Shown here: in pieces, positions 1 through 11,554 of the stretch
Layout of the letters: each line of letters begins with the position of its first letter
How positions within the stretch are numbered: position 1 is the first letter of the stretch
NCBI RefSeq assembly: GCF_041380365.1
Contig: NZ_CP159981.1
Location: 1,240,001-1,304,000 of the forward strand
Origin: Buchananella sp. 14KM1171
GTDB taxonomy: Bacteria > Actinomycetota > Actinomycetes > Actinomycetales > Actinomycetaceae
DNA length: 64,000 nucleotides
Direction: 5' to 3'
Translations under genes and position numbers: made by a program
The notes under the pieces: generated by a model
Told to the model about the DNA's origin: nothing
Seen by the model: the letters and a program-made list of their open reading frames with translations, nothing else
Database searches by the model: none

Positions 1-736
<736 letters not shown>

Positions 737-757
737 GGGGTGCGCGGGCGGGCGCGG

Positions 758-1678
758 CTAGGCCTCGCGGGCCGCCAGACGCTGGGAGCCGACGCCGGCC
801 ACCACCACGAACGCCATGCCCACCAGGGGCACCGGGCCGGGAATCTGCTGCAGCACCACCGCGCCTGCCAGGGCCGCCACGGCGGGTTCCAGGGCCATGA
901 AGGTGCCAAAGGCCAGGGTGTTCATGCGGCGCAGCGCCACCAGCTCCAGCACGAACGGGACCAGCGGCACCAGCAGCGCGATCCCCAGGCTCTGCCACAC
1001 CACGGTCCAGGTCAGGCCCGGCAGGGCCTGCCCCACGCCGGGCACGGCCGCCACTGCCGCCGCGATGGGCACGGTCAGGGCCAGGCCGGACAGTCCCGTG
1101 TAGCGGTCCCCCACGCGCTGGGTGAGCACGATGTAGCCCGCCCACCCGGCGGCGGCCGCCAGGGCCAGCAGGACGCCCAGGGCGTCCACGCTGGCCCGCC
1201 ACGGCTCCTGCAGCAGCAACACGCCCGCCAGGGCCAGGGCGGGCCACAGCAGCGCCCTAGCGCCCACGCCACGGATCGCCCGCCAGGCGGCCACCCCCAG
1301 GGGACCCAGGAACTCGATAGCCACCGCCGTGCCCAGCGGCAACCGCGCTGCTGAGGCCAGGAAGCAGGTGGTCATCAGGCCGGTGGACAGGCCCAGCCCT
1401 AGCAGCAGGGGCAGGTCCGCGCGGCGCAGGGTGCGCAGCTTGGGCGGGGAGAGCAGCACGAAGAACAGGGCGCCGGCGCTCAGGCGCAGCCAGGCGGCCC
1501 CCGCCGGGCCCACCTCGTCGATCAGGGTCACCGTGAGGGCCGAGCCCATCTGCACCGAGAAGATCGCCCCCAGCACCAGCAGCCAGGCCGGCACGCGCCG
1601 GCCCGAGGCCGCGCGGCCAAGCGATGGGCGGCGCGGGGGCGGAACGTCGGCGGAAGAACCGGTGGGGCGGGCGGGCAT
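758..1678 (-). CDS. EamA/DMT-family exporter, RhtA-like
   Basis: A 306-residue membrane protein of the drug/metabolite transporter superfamily with about ten hydrophobic helices in two EamA halves. LPLGTAVAIEFLGPLGVA resembles the RhtA branch (threonine/homoserine exporters), and ALEPAVAALAGAVVLQQ is the usual second-half motif. The substrate is not readable from sequence, so amino-acid export is inferred only from branch resemblance. ATG at 1678 was chosen because the longer reading frame only adds about 80 Arg/Pro-rich residues with no membrane character. It converges with the preceding glycosidase, 21 bases away. Confidence 0.8.
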   Translation of the reverse strand: MPARPTGSSADVPPPRRPSLGRAASGRRVPAWLLVLGAIFSVQMGSALTVTLIDEVGPAGAAWLRLSAGALFFVLLSPPKLRTLRRADLPLLLGLGLSTGLMTTCFLASAARLPLGTAVAIEFLGPLGVAAWRAIRGVGARALLWPALALAGVLLLQEPWRASVDALGVLLALAAAAGWAGYIVLTQRVGDRYTGLSGLALTVPIAAAVAAVPGVGQALPGLTWTVVWQSLGIALLVPLVPFVLELVALRRMNTLAFGTFMALEPAVAALAGAVVLQQIPGPVPLVGMAFVVVAGVGSQRLAAREA

Positions 1679-1740
1679 CAGGCCATTTTGCCACCCCGGC
1701 GGCCGGACGACTTGGCGGGCCGGGCGAGGACGGTGGGATG

Positions 1741-1786
1741 GGCGGGAGCGGGCGTGAGGCGTGGGCGGGAGCGGGCGTGAGGCGTG
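1741..1786. repeat. two perfect 23-bp tandem repeats
   Basis: Two adjacent identical 23-base units (1741-1763 and 1764-1786), rich in GGCGGGAGCG. They lie in the 178-bp gap between the start of the EamA gene and the end of the TM2 gene. They may be replication slippage, and no function is visible. Confidence 0.8.
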
Positions 1787-1856
1787 GGCCGCAGGCTGCA
1801 GGCCGGGCGTGGGGCCGGCGGCATGGGCTTGCCCGCAGCACCGGGGACCGGCGCGG

Positions 1857-2273
1857 TCAGAGGACCAGGCGCTGGCCGTCCGCGTCGGTCTCGTAGATGC
1901 CCTTGCGCATCGCGACATTCAGGGTGGAGAAGACCGACCAGATCGAATTCGCGATCAGGAAGTAGCGGGGGTAGTTCACGACCTCCTGCAAGAAGCGCAG
2001 GCGGCCAAGCTGCCCACTGCGGTAACCGAACTCTGCCACGTCCTCAGCTGCGTCCACCAAGGCGTAGCCGATGTAAAGCATCAGCGCCACAGAGACCAGC
2101 GTTACCAACAGACGCGTGTATCCCTTGCTCTTGAAGCCCAGGTAGAAGTCTCCGAAACCCAGCGGGCCGGTAAACAACATCAACATCACCGCGACGGGCA
2201 TCGAGCGCCGCGTGTCAAAGGAATCCCCATCAACCTCGGACTGGTAAAGCTCGAAACGCGAGTGGTCAGACAC
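1857..2273 (-). CDS. TM2 domain-containing membrane protein
   Basis: A small membrane protein of about 138 residues. AVMLMLFTGPLGFGDFYLGF is the TM2 signature (first helix, then a G-x-x-x-F-Y-L-G turn), followed by a second helix around VTLVSVALMLYIGYALVD. Family function is unknown; many members are small inner-membrane proteins. The start is the GTG at 2273-2271. An AGGAGG sits five bases upstream of it, whereas the GTG at 2279 overlaps that AGGAGG and is unlikely. The last third (YPRYFLIANSIWSVFSTLN) adds a third moderately hydrophobic stretch. Confidence 0.8.
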   Translation of the reverse strand: MSDHSRFELYQSEVDGDSFDTRRSMPVAVMLMLFTGPLGFGDFYLGFKSKGYTRLLVTLVSVALMLYIGYALVDAAEDVAEFGYRSGQLGRLRFLQEVVNYPRYFLIANSIWSVFSTLNVAMRKGIYETDADGQRLVL

Positions 2274-2610
2274 GGGCACCTCCTGGGATCGTGGCTTTCA
2301 CCACACACCCTATGGACCTGTTCGGGTCCCCGGCAAGGAGAAACGGCCCGGCTGGGGATAGGGCTGGCAGGCAGACAGCTGGGGACGCGACCGGCGGGTG
2401 CGTGCCGGCCCAGCCGTCCCTCGATGCGCCGAGACTTGCCCAACCCTCACAAAACTTGTCCTTGGCGGGGTGGCTAATGACAAGGCCCGGCGCGGTTTGA
2501 CAAGTTTCGGCGGGGAAGCTCGGTGCCACGGCGCCTACGCAGGGTTGGCGGGCACCCGAACGGTGGTGTTCGGGCGACCCGGCAGCCCCCGACCGTACAA
2601 GAGTGAGCTT

Positions 2611-2662
2611 GGGGTACATGTGACCGCTTGGTGCCGTGGCCCCGAGCGGTCACATGTACCCC
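2611..2662. repeat. dispersed palindromic element, copy A
   Basis: A perfect 18-bp inverted repeat, GGGGTACATGTGACCGCT (2611-2628) with its complement at 2645-2662, around a 16-base loop. Homologous flanks extend the unit to roughly 2590-2686. The flank TGCAACATTTGCGAG reappears in opposite orientation at copy B (28016-28067). Related units form the tandem array at 50089-50411. Intergenic; no open reading frame. Confidence 0.85.
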
Positions 2663-2807
2663 GATGCAACATTTGCGAGTTCGGGGTTAAAGGCAGGGAG
2701 GTCGGGGTTAAAGGCAGCAATGCGTGTACGCCAAGCGCCGGCCAGCACCAGCACCCGCACCGGTGGTGATCGGGCAGCTTTGCCGCCCTCCAACAAACCG
2801 CAATTGC

Positions 2808-2842
2808 CTCGGGGTAGCACTGACGTGCTACCCCGAGAGTTT
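2808..2842 (+). terminator. T-tailed hairpin on the + strand, no gene upstream
   Basis: A perfect 13-bp stem, CTCGGGGTAGCAC (2808-2820) with its complement at 2825-2837, a TGAC loop, then AGTTTTT. It has the form of an intrinsic terminator for rightward transcription, but no rightward gene precedes it. Confidence 0.5.
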
Positions 2843-2892
2843 TTGGCTGGCGCTACGCCGTCGCGCGGGACCGCGCACGGCGCGCACCTGCC

Positions 2893-2936
2893 AAAAACGC
2901 CGAGTGGGGAGCAGAAAAACCTGCTCCCCACTCGGC
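2893..2936 (-). terminator. intrinsic terminator after tRNA-Ala
   Basis: A perfect 16-bp stem (GCCGAGTGGGGAGCAG at 2899-2914 with 2921-2936), loop of six, followed on the - strand by TTTTT (2897-2893). It starts 11 bases after the tRNA-Ala 3' end and ends the tRNA transcript. Confidence 0.85.
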
Positions 2937-2947
2937 GCAATTGTTTG

Positions 2948-3020
2948 TGGAGCCTAGGGGACTCGAACCCCTAACCCCCTGCTTGCAAAGCAGGTGCGCT
3001 ACCAATTGCGCCAAGGCCCC
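2948..3020 (-). tRNA. tRNA-Ala (anticodon TGC)
   Basis: A 73-base cloverleaf with anticodon loop CTTTGCAAG, so TGC. The acceptor stem GGGGCCT pairs with AGGCTCC and contains the G3:U70 pair that marks alanine tRNAs. The T-loop is GTTCGAGTC and the discriminator is A. CCA is not encoded. It lies 35 bases downstream of tRNA-Ile on the same strand, and the pair next to gyrA is common in actinobacteria. Confidence 0.97.
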
Positions 3021-3055
3021 GAGTCCTACTCGATCAGGCGATCGAAGGGATTGAG

Positions 3056-3129
3056 TGGGCCTAGCTGGACTCGAACCAGCGACCTCTTCCTTATCAGGGA
3101 AGCGCTCTAACCGACTGAGCTATAGGCCC
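3056..3129 (-). tRNA. tRNA-Ile (anticodon GAT)
   Basis: A 74-base cloverleaf beginning GGGCCTATAGCTCAG, with anticodon loop CTGATAA (GAT), T-loop GTTCGAGTC and discriminator A. CCA is not encoded. It is first in the tRNA-Ile/tRNA-Ala pair, downstream of the gyrBA-DUF3566 block. Confidence 0.97.
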
Positions 3130-3213
3130 TCACCGCACCGGAACGTGCTGGATGAGACTACCGCACCTTCCCGGGCACCACCAAATCGATACCCGGGAAA
3201 GTGCGGCAGATAA

Positions 3214-3606
3214 CTATTCGTCCGTCAGGGTGACGTGGATGCCACCCACCAGCGCGGCCGACAGGTTGTACAGGAACGCCCCGAGCGTGGCCAGCGCGGT
3301 GAACAGGATCGTGTTCACCACGCCGATCGCGGTCGCGGCCGCCACCACGCGGTTGAACTCCGTGTAGGCCAGCAGGTTCAGCAGCGAGTCGGCGCCCACG
3401 GCCGTGACCAGGTCGCGGATCTGCGCGAACACCTGCATGGAGTCCAGCACCTTCCAGATGAAGGCCGCCGCCACCACGCCCATGATCGCGAGCGCGACGC
3501 TGAGCAGGAACACCATCTTCATGATCGACCAGGCATCCACCTTGGCGATCACCAGGTTCACGCGGCGCGGCTCGTCAGCTACAACTACTTCTTCGCTCTG
3601 GCTCAC
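3214..3606 (-). CDS. DUF3566 membrane protein
   Basis: A 130-residue protein of the DUF3566 family, typically found just downstream of gyrA in actinobacteria. A hydrophilic N-terminus leads into RRVNLVIAKVDAWSIMKMVF, then two transmembrane stretches (about residues 33-55 and 85-115). Its molecular role is unknown; the position suggests co-transcription with gyrase. It begins with GTG 22 bases after the gyrA stop. Confidence 0.88.
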   Translation of the reverse strand: MSQSEEVVVADEPRRVNLVIAKVDAWSIMKMVFLLSVALAIMGVVAAAFIWKVLDSMQVFAQIRDLVTAVGADSLLNLLAYTEFNRVVAAATAIGVVNTILFTALATLGAFLYNLSAALVGGIHVTLTDE

Positions 3607-3628
3607 CGTTGCTCCGTCCTATCTGGGC

Positions 3629-6262
3629 CTAGTTAGAAGTTACCGCAGACTCGCCGCCCTCACCGGCTACTTCCACAGGCACGACGTCGCCGCCCTGCCC
3701 CTGCTCCCCCGCAGCCGCCCCCTGGCCGGCGCCCTCGTCGTCCTCGTCCTCGGCGGGCTCCAGGGAGCGGGCCACGGCGATGATGCGGTCGCCGTCGTCG
3801 GGACGGGCGAAGGTGACGCCCTGGGTGGTGCGGCCGGTGCGGGAGACCTCGGCAACACGAGAGCGCACGATCTTGCCGCCCTCCATGATCACCAGCACCT
3901 CGTCGTCCTCGCCGGTGATGAGGGCGCCGACCAGGCTGCCACGCTCTTCCACCAGGTTGGCCACCTTGATACCCAGGCCGCCACGGCCCTGCACCCGGTA
4001 CTGGTCCACTGCGGTGCGCTTGGCGAAACCACCCTCGGTGACCACGAACAGGTCCGCGTCGGGGCGCACCACGTCCATGCTCAGCAGCTCGTCGTCCTCG
4101 CGGAAGCGCATGCCGGTCACGCCCGAGGTGGCGCGGCCCGTGGGGCGCAGGCTCTCGTCGGAGGCCGTGAATCGCAGCGACTGCCCGGCGCGGCTGACCA
4201 GCAGAACGTCGTCCGTGGCATTGGCCAGCACGGCGGCCACCAGCTGGTCGGACTCGCCCTCGTCGTCGGAGCGCAGGTTGATCGCGATGACGCCGCCGGA
4301 ACGGTTGGAGTCGTAGGCGCTCAGGGCGGTCTTCTTCACCAGGCCGCGGCGGGTGGCCAGCAGCAGGTAGTCGCTCTGGTCGTAGTCCTTGATGGCGAGC
4401 ACCTGGGTGATGGCCTCGTCCGGCTGGAAGGCCAGCAGGTTGGCCACGTGCTGGCCCTTGGCGTCGCGGCCGCCCTCGGGCAGCTCGTAGGCCTTGGCGC
4501 GGTAGACGCGGCCGAGGTTGGTGAAGAACAGCAGCCAGTGGTGGGTGGTGGTGACGAAGAAGTGCTCCACCACGTCGTCCTGGCGCAGCGCCGCCCCGCG
4601 CACGCCCTTGCCGCCGCGCCGCTGGGAGCGGTAGTTGTCGGTGCGGGTGCGCTTGACGTAACCGGAGCGGGTGATGGTGACCACCACGTCTTCCTCCGGG
4701 ATCAGGTCCTCCACGGACATGTCACCGTCGTAGGGCAGGATCGTGGTGCGGCGCTCGTCGCCGTACTTCTCCACGATCTCGGCCAGCTCCTCGCTGACCA
4801 GGGCGCGCTGGCGGGCGTCGGAGGCCAGGATCTCTCGCATGTCGGCCACCTTGGCCTCCAGCTCGGCGTGCTGGTCCAGGATCTTTTGGCGCTCCAGGGC
4901 GGCCAAGCGGCGCAGCTGCAGCTCCAGGATGGCGTTGGCCTGCACCTCGTCCACCTTGAGCAGCTCCATCAGGCCCGTGCGGGCCTCCTCCACGGTGGGG
5001 GAGCGGCGGATCAGGGCGATGACCTCGTCCAGCGCGTCCAGGGCCTTGAGGTAGCCCTGCAGGATGTGGAGGCGCTTTTCCGCCTCGCGCAGGCGGAAGC
5101 GGGTGCGCCGCTGGATCACGTCGAGCTGGTGCTTGACCCAGTGGTGCACAAAACCGTCCAGGGACAGGGTGCGCGGCACGCCGTCCACCAGGGCCAGCAT
5201 GTTGGCCGGGAAGGCGGTCTGCAGGGCGGTGCGCTTGTAGAGGTTGTTGAGCACCACCTTGGCCACGGCGTCGCGCTTGAGCACGATCACCAGGCGCTGG
5301 CCGGAGCGGCCGGAGGACTCATCGCGCAGGTCGGCGATCCCCTGCAGGGAGCCGTCCTTGATGAACTGGCCGATCTTCTCAGCCAGGTTGTCCGGGTTGA
5401 CCTGGTAGGGCAGCTCGGTGACCACCAGGCACTGGCGGCCGTGGATCTCCTCCACCTCCACCACGGCGCGCTGCACGATCGAGCCGCGGCCGGTGCGGTA
5501 GGCGTCCTCGATGCCCTTGCGCCCCAGGATGGTGGCGGCGGTCGGGAAGTCGGGGCCCTTGATGCGCTCCATGAGCGCCTCCAGCAGCTCCTCGCGGCTG
5601 GCCTCCGGGTGGTCCAGGTACCACTGGACGCCTTCGGCCACCTCGCGCAGGTTGTGCGGCGGGATGCGGGTGGCCATGCCCACCGCGATACCCTCGGAGC
5701 CGTTGACCAGCAGGTTCGGGAAGCGCGCCGGCAAAACGGTCGGCTCCAGGGAGCGGCCGTCGTAGTTGGGCGTGAAGTCGACCGTCTCCTCGTCGATGTC
5801 GCGCACCATCTCCATGGCCAGGGGCGCCATCTTGCACTCGGTGTAACGCGGCGCGGCCGGGCCCAGGTTGCCGGGGGAACCGAAGTTGCCCTGTCCGGCC
5901 ACCAGCGGGGCGCGCATGGACCACGGCTGGACCAGGCGGGCCAGGGCGTCGTAGATCGCGCCGTCGCCGTGCGGGTGGTATTCACCCATCACGTCGCCGA
6001 CCACGCGGGCGCACTTGCTGAAGGCTGCGGTGGGTCGGTAGCCGCCGTCGTACATCGCGTACAGGACGCGGCGGTGCACCGGCTTCAGGCCGTCGCGCAC
6101 CTCCGGTAGGGCGCGGCCCACGATCACGCTCATTGCATAGTCCAGGTAGGACTTTTGCATCTCGCTCTTCAGGTCCACCGCCCGGATGCGGTCTTCGCCG
6201 CCGACGTTGCCGCCGTCCGCCCCCATCACCGTGGTGGTTTCCTCGTTTAGCTGCTCGCTCAT
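3629..6262 (-). CDS. gyrA: DNA gyrase subunit A
   Basis: GyrA, 877 residues, the breakage-reunion subunit of the A2B2 gyrase that introduces negative supercoils. Visible are the N-terminal [20 protein letters not shown], the DNA-cleaving tyrosine in [10 protein letters not shown] (Tyr140), the GyrA-box region with [10 protein letters not shown], and C-terminal beta-pinwheel blades. The quinolone-determining segment reads [11 protein letters not shown]: the position of E. coli Ser83 / M. tuberculosis Ala90 is Gly101, and the Asp87/Asp94 equivalent is Asp105. An acidic tail of about 45 residues follows the last blade. It lies 15 bases after gyrB, clearly one operon. Confidence 0.98.
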   Translation of the reverse strand: MSEQLNEETTTVMGADGGNVGGEDRIRAVDLKSEMQKSYLDYAMSVIVGRALPEVRDGLKPVHRRVLYAMYDGGYRPTAAFSKCARVVGDVMGEYHPHGDGAIYDALARLVQPWSMRAPLVAGQGNFGSPGNLGPAAPRYTECKMAPLAMEMVRDIDEETVDFTPNYDGRSLEPTVLPARFPNLLVNGSEGIAVGMATRIPPHNLREVAEGVQWYLDHPEASREELLEALMERIKGPDFPTAATILGRKGIEDAYRTGRGSIVQRAVVEVEEIHGRQCLVVTELPYQVNPDNLAEKIGQFIKDGSLQGIADLRDESSGRSGQRLVIVLKRDAVAKVVLNNLYKRTALQTAFPANMLALVDGVPRTLSLDGFVHHWVKHQLDVIQRRTRFRLREAEKRLHILQGYLKALDALDEVIALIRRSPTVEEARTGLMELLKVDEVQANAILELQLRRLAALERQKILDQHAELEAKVADMREILASDARQRALVSEELAEIVEKYGDERRTTILPYDGDMSVEDLIPEEDVVVTITRSGYVKRTRTDNYRSQRRGGKGVRGAALRQDDVVEHFFVTTTHHWLLFFTNLGRVYRAKAYELPEGGRDAKGQHVANLLAFQPDEAITQVLAIKDYDQSDYLLLATRRGLVKKTALSAYDSNRSGGVIAINLRSDDEGESDQLVAAVLANATDDVLLVSRAGQSLRFTASDESLRPTGRATSGVTGMRFREDDELLSMDVVRPDADLFVVTEGGFAKRTAVDQYRVQGRGGLGIKVANLVEERGSLVGALITGEDDEVLVIMEGGKIVRSRVAEVSRTGRTTQGVTFARPDDGDRIIAVARSLEPAEDEDDEGAGQGAAAGEQGQGGDVVPVEVAGEGGESAVTSN

Positions 6263-6277
6263 GTTCTTGGCTTTTCC

Positions 6278-8296
<2,019 letters not shown>

Positions 8297-8459
8297 CTAT
8301 TCGGGGCAAGAACCGGCCCCAAAATAGGACCTCGTCGATTCTACCCGCTTTTGCGGCCCTGAACCACCGTGGGGCTAGGTGGGTGGCACCGGCGGGGTCC
8401 AGGGCCTTCTAGGGGCCGCCACGGCCCTGCCTGGCTTCGCGGCCCGCCGCCCGCCCGGC

Positions 8460-9119
8460 TCAGCCGTAGGTGTCCCTGGGGCCGCGCCCGCGCACGCTGC
8501 GCGGCCCGTGCTTCCAGGAGGGCGCGGCCGGGCCCAGGATCTGCAGGTTGGTCACCACGCCCTCCCCCGCGATCTGCGCGATGTTGCGCAGCAGCTGCGG
8601 GGTGAGCATGCGCAGCTGGGTGGCCCAGGCGGTGGAGTCCACGCGGATCACCAGCATGGAGTTCTCGAAGGTCTCCACCCTGGTGTGGGCGGCGATCTGC
8701 TCACCCACGATCGCGTCCCATTGGGAGGCCACGCGCGCCAGCGCTACCGCCCCGCTCAGGCCCAGGCGCTCCAGCAGGCGGTCGCTCATCGCCCCGAGCT
8801 TCTTGGGGGTGCGCCGGGACTTGCCCGGCCCGCTGCCCCAGAACTTCACTCCGGGCGGGGGCTGGTAGCCGCCCTCGTTTTCGATCTGCTCGCCCTCCTC
8901 GAGGGCGGCGAGCCCGGCGGTGCGCTTGCGCAGGCTGGTGCGCTTGTCTCCGCGCTCGAAGGCGGCGGCGCGGAACCTATCCAGGCTGCGCAGCGCCAGC
9001 CCGGCCACGTCCGCCTCGGTCGGTTCCCAGGCCTGGCGCGGCAGGCCGCCGGTGGCCGACGCTCCACCCGCCTGCCCCCGTACCTCGGCCTGCCCACAAC
9101 TGTCCTGCTCGCCGTTCAC
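8460..9119 (-). CDS. DUF721/DciA-family protein, probable DnaB helicase loader
   Basis: A 219-residue protein. The DUF721 (DciA) domain occupies about residues 105-205 (WDAIVGEQIAAHTRVETFEN, LVIRVDSTAWATQLRML). DciA is the ancestral factor that loads DnaB in bacteria lacking DnaC/DnaI; in actinobacteria the gene sits between recF and gyrB, as here. The first 100 residues are low-complexity and poorly conserved. Its ATG overlaps the recF stop (ATGA), so the two are translationally coupled. The last codons (KHGPRSVRGRGPRDTYG) contain a 27-base sequence repeated exactly near 43.6 kb. Confidence 0.88.
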   Translation of the reverse strand: MNGEQDSCGQAEVRGQAGGASATGGLPRQAWEPTEADVAGLALRSLDRFRAAAFERGDKRTSLRKRTAGLAALEEGEQIENEGGYQPPPGVKFWGSGPGKSRRTPKKLGAMSDRLLERLGLSGAVALARVASQWDAIVGEQIAAHTRVETFENSMLVIRVDSTAWATQLRMLTPQLLRNIAQIAGEGVVTNLQILGPAAPSWKHGPRSVRGRGPRDTYG

Positions 9120-10411
9120 TGCGGCCCGCCCGGCGGGGATTCCTCGGTTTGCTCACCGGTGCCCTCTCCCCCCGCACTACCCACGCTGCCCCGGCCGTCG
9201 AGGCTGGTGACCTGCGAGCCGGCCACCGCGAACCTGGCCGCATCCAGCTCCGCTGGCACGTCCTCCCCCACGGCGGCGGTGATGAAGACCTGCTCCACCC
9301 CGGCCACCACGCCCACCAGGGCGGCGCGGCGCTTGGCGTCCAGCTCGGCAAAGACGTCGTCCAGGATCAACACCGGGTCGCCGTCCAGGCCGCGCAGCAA
9401 CTCGAAGGAGGCCAGGCGCAGCGCCAGCGCGCAGCTCCAGGACTCGCCGTGGCTGGCGTAGCCCTTGGCGGGCAGTCCGTTGAGGCTGATCGTAAGGTCG
9501 TCGCGCTGCGGGCCCACCAGGTTGACTCCCCGGCGCAGCTCGTCGGCGCGCCTGGCGGCGATGGCCGCGCGCAGCACCCGGCGCAGTTCGTCCAGCTCCG
9601 CCGCGCCGGCCCCCGCGGCCTCTGGCGGGGCGTAACCGCCCCGGGCGGCGTGCTCCCGGGCGCTGACCACCAGCTCCAGGCGCAGCAGGTCCTGGCTGTC
9701 AGCCACCTCGCGGTAGTAGCGCTCGGCCAGCGGGACCAGTTTTTCCACCAGCTCCAGGCGGGCGGCCAGGAGCTGGGCGCCCAGCTCCACCAGCTGCTCG
9801 TCCCACACGGCCAGCAGCGATTCCTCCGCCGCGCCGTACCCGGCATCGGGCCCGGTCCCGTAGCCGCCGCGAGGGCCACGACCGGTCCCGGCCAGTTGCT
9901 TGAGCAGGGCGCCGCGCTGGCGCAGCACCTTGTCCAGGTCCGCCTTCACGCCCGCCAGGCGGGGGGTGTGCTGGATCAGCAGGGCGTCCAGGAAGTCGCG
10001 CCTGCCGGCCGGGTCTCCCTTGACCAGGGAGAGGTCTTCGGGGGCAAACAGCACGGTGCGCAGCCGTCCCAGCAGCTCGCGCGGGCGGCAGGTGCCCCGG
10101 TTCAGGCGGGCCCGGTTGGCCCGCCCGGCCACGATCTCCAGCTCCAGCACCTCGGCGCGCTCGCCGCGCCGCACCTTGGTCCGCACCATCGCCCCGCCGG
10201 GCTGGGGGCCGCCGTCTAGGGCGCGGCGTACCAGGGCAGCGTCGGCCGCCACCCGGTGGGAGGAGAAGGTGGACAGGTAGACCAGGGACTCGACGATGTT
10301 CGTCTTGCCCTGCCCGTTGCGGCCGATGAAGGCCACCACCCCGGGCGGGAACTCCAGGACCAGGCGCCGGTAGGAGCGAAAGTCGTCCAGCGCCAGGTTG
10401 GAGACGTACAC
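9116..10411 (-). CDS. recF: DNA replication and repair protein RecF
   Basis: RecF, 431 residues, an ABC-type ATPase that helps load RecA at gaps in SSB-coated DNA. It shows the Walker A GRNGQGKTN near the N-terminus (FIGRNGQGKTNIVESL), the KGYASHGESWSCALALRLAS signature region and Walker B PVLILDDVFAELDAKRR. It starts with GTG three bases after the dnaN stop. A Gly/Glu-rich tail of about 30 residues and a small insert around residues 165-180 are not conserved features of the family. Confidence 0.97.
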   Translation of the reverse strand: MYVSNLALDDFRSYRRLVLEFPPGVVAFIGRNGQGKTNIVESLVYLSTFSSHRVAADAALVRRALDGGPQPGGAMVRTKVRRGERAEVLELEIVAGRANRARLNRGTCRPRELLGRLRTVLFAPEDLSLVKGDPAGRRDFLDALLIQHTPRLAGVKADLDKVLRQRGALLKQLAGTGRGPRGGYGTGPDAGYGAAEESLLAVWDEQLVELGAQLLAARLELVEKLVPLAERYYREVADSQDLLRLELVVSAREHAARGGYAPPEAAGAGAAELDELRRVLRAAIAARRADELRRGVNLVGPQRDDLTISLNGLPAKGYASHGESWSCALALRLASFELLRGLDGDPVLILDDVFAELDAKRRAALVGVVAGVEQVFITAAVGEDVPAELDAARFAVAGSQVTSLDGRGSVGSAGGEGTGEQTEESPPGGPQ

Positions 10412-10414
10412 GCG

Positions 10415-11554
10415 CTAGTTGCCGAAGCGGATCGGCATGAGCAGGTAGCGGAAGTCCGGCAGGGACTCGCCCTCCTCCTCGTTCTGCCCGGTCAGCACGG
10501 CCGGCTTGGAGGGGTGGGAGAAGGACAGGCGCACGTACTCGGTGCCCACGGCGCTCAGGCCGTCCAGCAGGTAGTGCGGGTTGTAGGCGGTGACCAGTTC
10601 CTCGCCGGAGAGCAGCACGCCGATCTCCTCGGCCGCGTGGGCGTCCTCGCCCTGCCCGGCCTCCAGGGTCAGGCCCTCGGAGGTGAAGGACAGGCGGATG
10701 GAGGTGTTGCGCTCGGCCACCAGGCTGACGCGCTTGACCGCACCGATCAGGTCATCAGTGCGGACCACGGCGTAGACGGGGGTCTCGGTGGGGAAGAGCC
10801 GCATCACGGGCGGGTAGTCGCCCTCGGTGAGCAGCGAGGTGGTGGTGCGCCCGCCGGCGGCGAAACCCACCAGGGAGGGCATGCCGGGCTCGGACTGGGT
10901 GGACAGCGCCAGTTCCACCGCGCCACCGCTAGACAGTGACTTCGAGACGTCAGAGAGGGTCTTGGCCTTGATGAGGGCCTGCACCTCCAGCCCGGTGGCG
11001 GAGGGGTGCCACAGCAGCTCGCGCACCGCCAGGCGGTAGCGGTCGGTCGCCATCAGGCGCATGCGCTCGCCGTCGATCTCCACGCGTACGCCGCCCAGCA
11101 GGGGCAGGGTCTCGTCGCGGGAGGCGGCCAGGGAGACCTGGGCCACGGCCTGCTGCAGCAGGTGGGCGTCCACGTTGCCGAGCACGGGCGGCAGGGCCGG
11201 CAGCTCGGGGTAGTCGTCCAGCGGCATGGTCATGAGGGTGAAGCGGGAGGAGCCGGAGCGCACCTCCACCTTGGCGCCCTCCAGGGCGAGGGTGACGGGG
11301 CGGTTGGGCAGCGCCTTGACGATGTCGGCCAGCAGGCGGCCCAGCACCAGCACGGTGCCCGCCTCCTCGACGTTGGCCTCGATCACGCTGCGGGCACTGA
11401 CCTCGTAGTCGAACGTGGAGATCGCCACCTCTCCGCTGGACTGCGCGGCCAGACGCACGCCCGCGAGCACGGGGACGGCGGGGCGGGCGGGCAGCGTGCG
11501 CGCGGTCCAAGAGACGGCTTCTGCCAGAACGTCGCGCTCCACAGTGAACTTCAT
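10415..11554 (-). CDS. dnaN: DNA polymerase III sliding clamp (beta subunit)
   Basis: DnaN, 379 residues, the ring-shaped clamp that tethers replicative polymerase to DNA. It has three clamp domains of normal length, starting MKFTVERDVLAEAVSW and ending with the typical RYLLMPIRF. ATG at 11554 follows AGGAGG by six bases. It is first of the leftward dnaN-recF-dciA run and is separated from dnaA by the 612-bp probable origin. Confidence 0.98.
   Translation of the reverse strand: MKFTVERDVLAEAVSWTARTLPARPAVPVLAGVRLAAQSSGEVAISTFDYEVSARSVIEANVEEAGTVLVLGRLLADIVKALPNRPVTLALEGAKVEVRSGSSRFTLMTMPLDDYPELPALPPVLGNVDAHLLQQAVAQVSLAASRDETLPLLGGVRVEIDGERMRLMATDRYRLAVRELLWHPSATGLEVQALIKAKTLSDVSKSLSSGGAVELALSTQSEPGMPSLVGFAAGGRTTTSLLTEGDYPPVMRLFPTETPVYAVVRTDDLIGAVKRVSLVAERNTSIRLSFTSEGLTLEAGQGEDAHAAEEIGVLLSGEELVTAYNPHYLLDGLSAVGTEYVRLSFSHPSKPAVLTGQNEEEGESLPDFRYLLMPIRFGN

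Larger units (their letters stand above)
2274..2947. other. gene-free interval with several hairpins
   Basis: About 670 bases with no convincing gene on either strand. It holds an inverted repeat AAACTTGTC/GACAAGTTT (about 2453-2507), the palindromic element at 2611-2662, a T-tailed hairpin at 2808-2842 and the tRNA terminator at 2893-2936. The short open frames here have no recognisable domains, and their composition follows the GC-rich repeats. Confidence 0.7.

Noticed and set aside
2590-2686. tRNA-like or IS end
   Set aside because: No cloverleaf and no transposase; the structure is a simple inverted repeat shared with other intergenic loci.
3404-6109. 901-codon open frame on the + strand across gyrA
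   Set aside because: It is the antisense shadow of gyrA in GC-rich DNA; its protein is His/Gly/Leu/Val-rich with no domain, whereas the - strand has all gyrase motifs.
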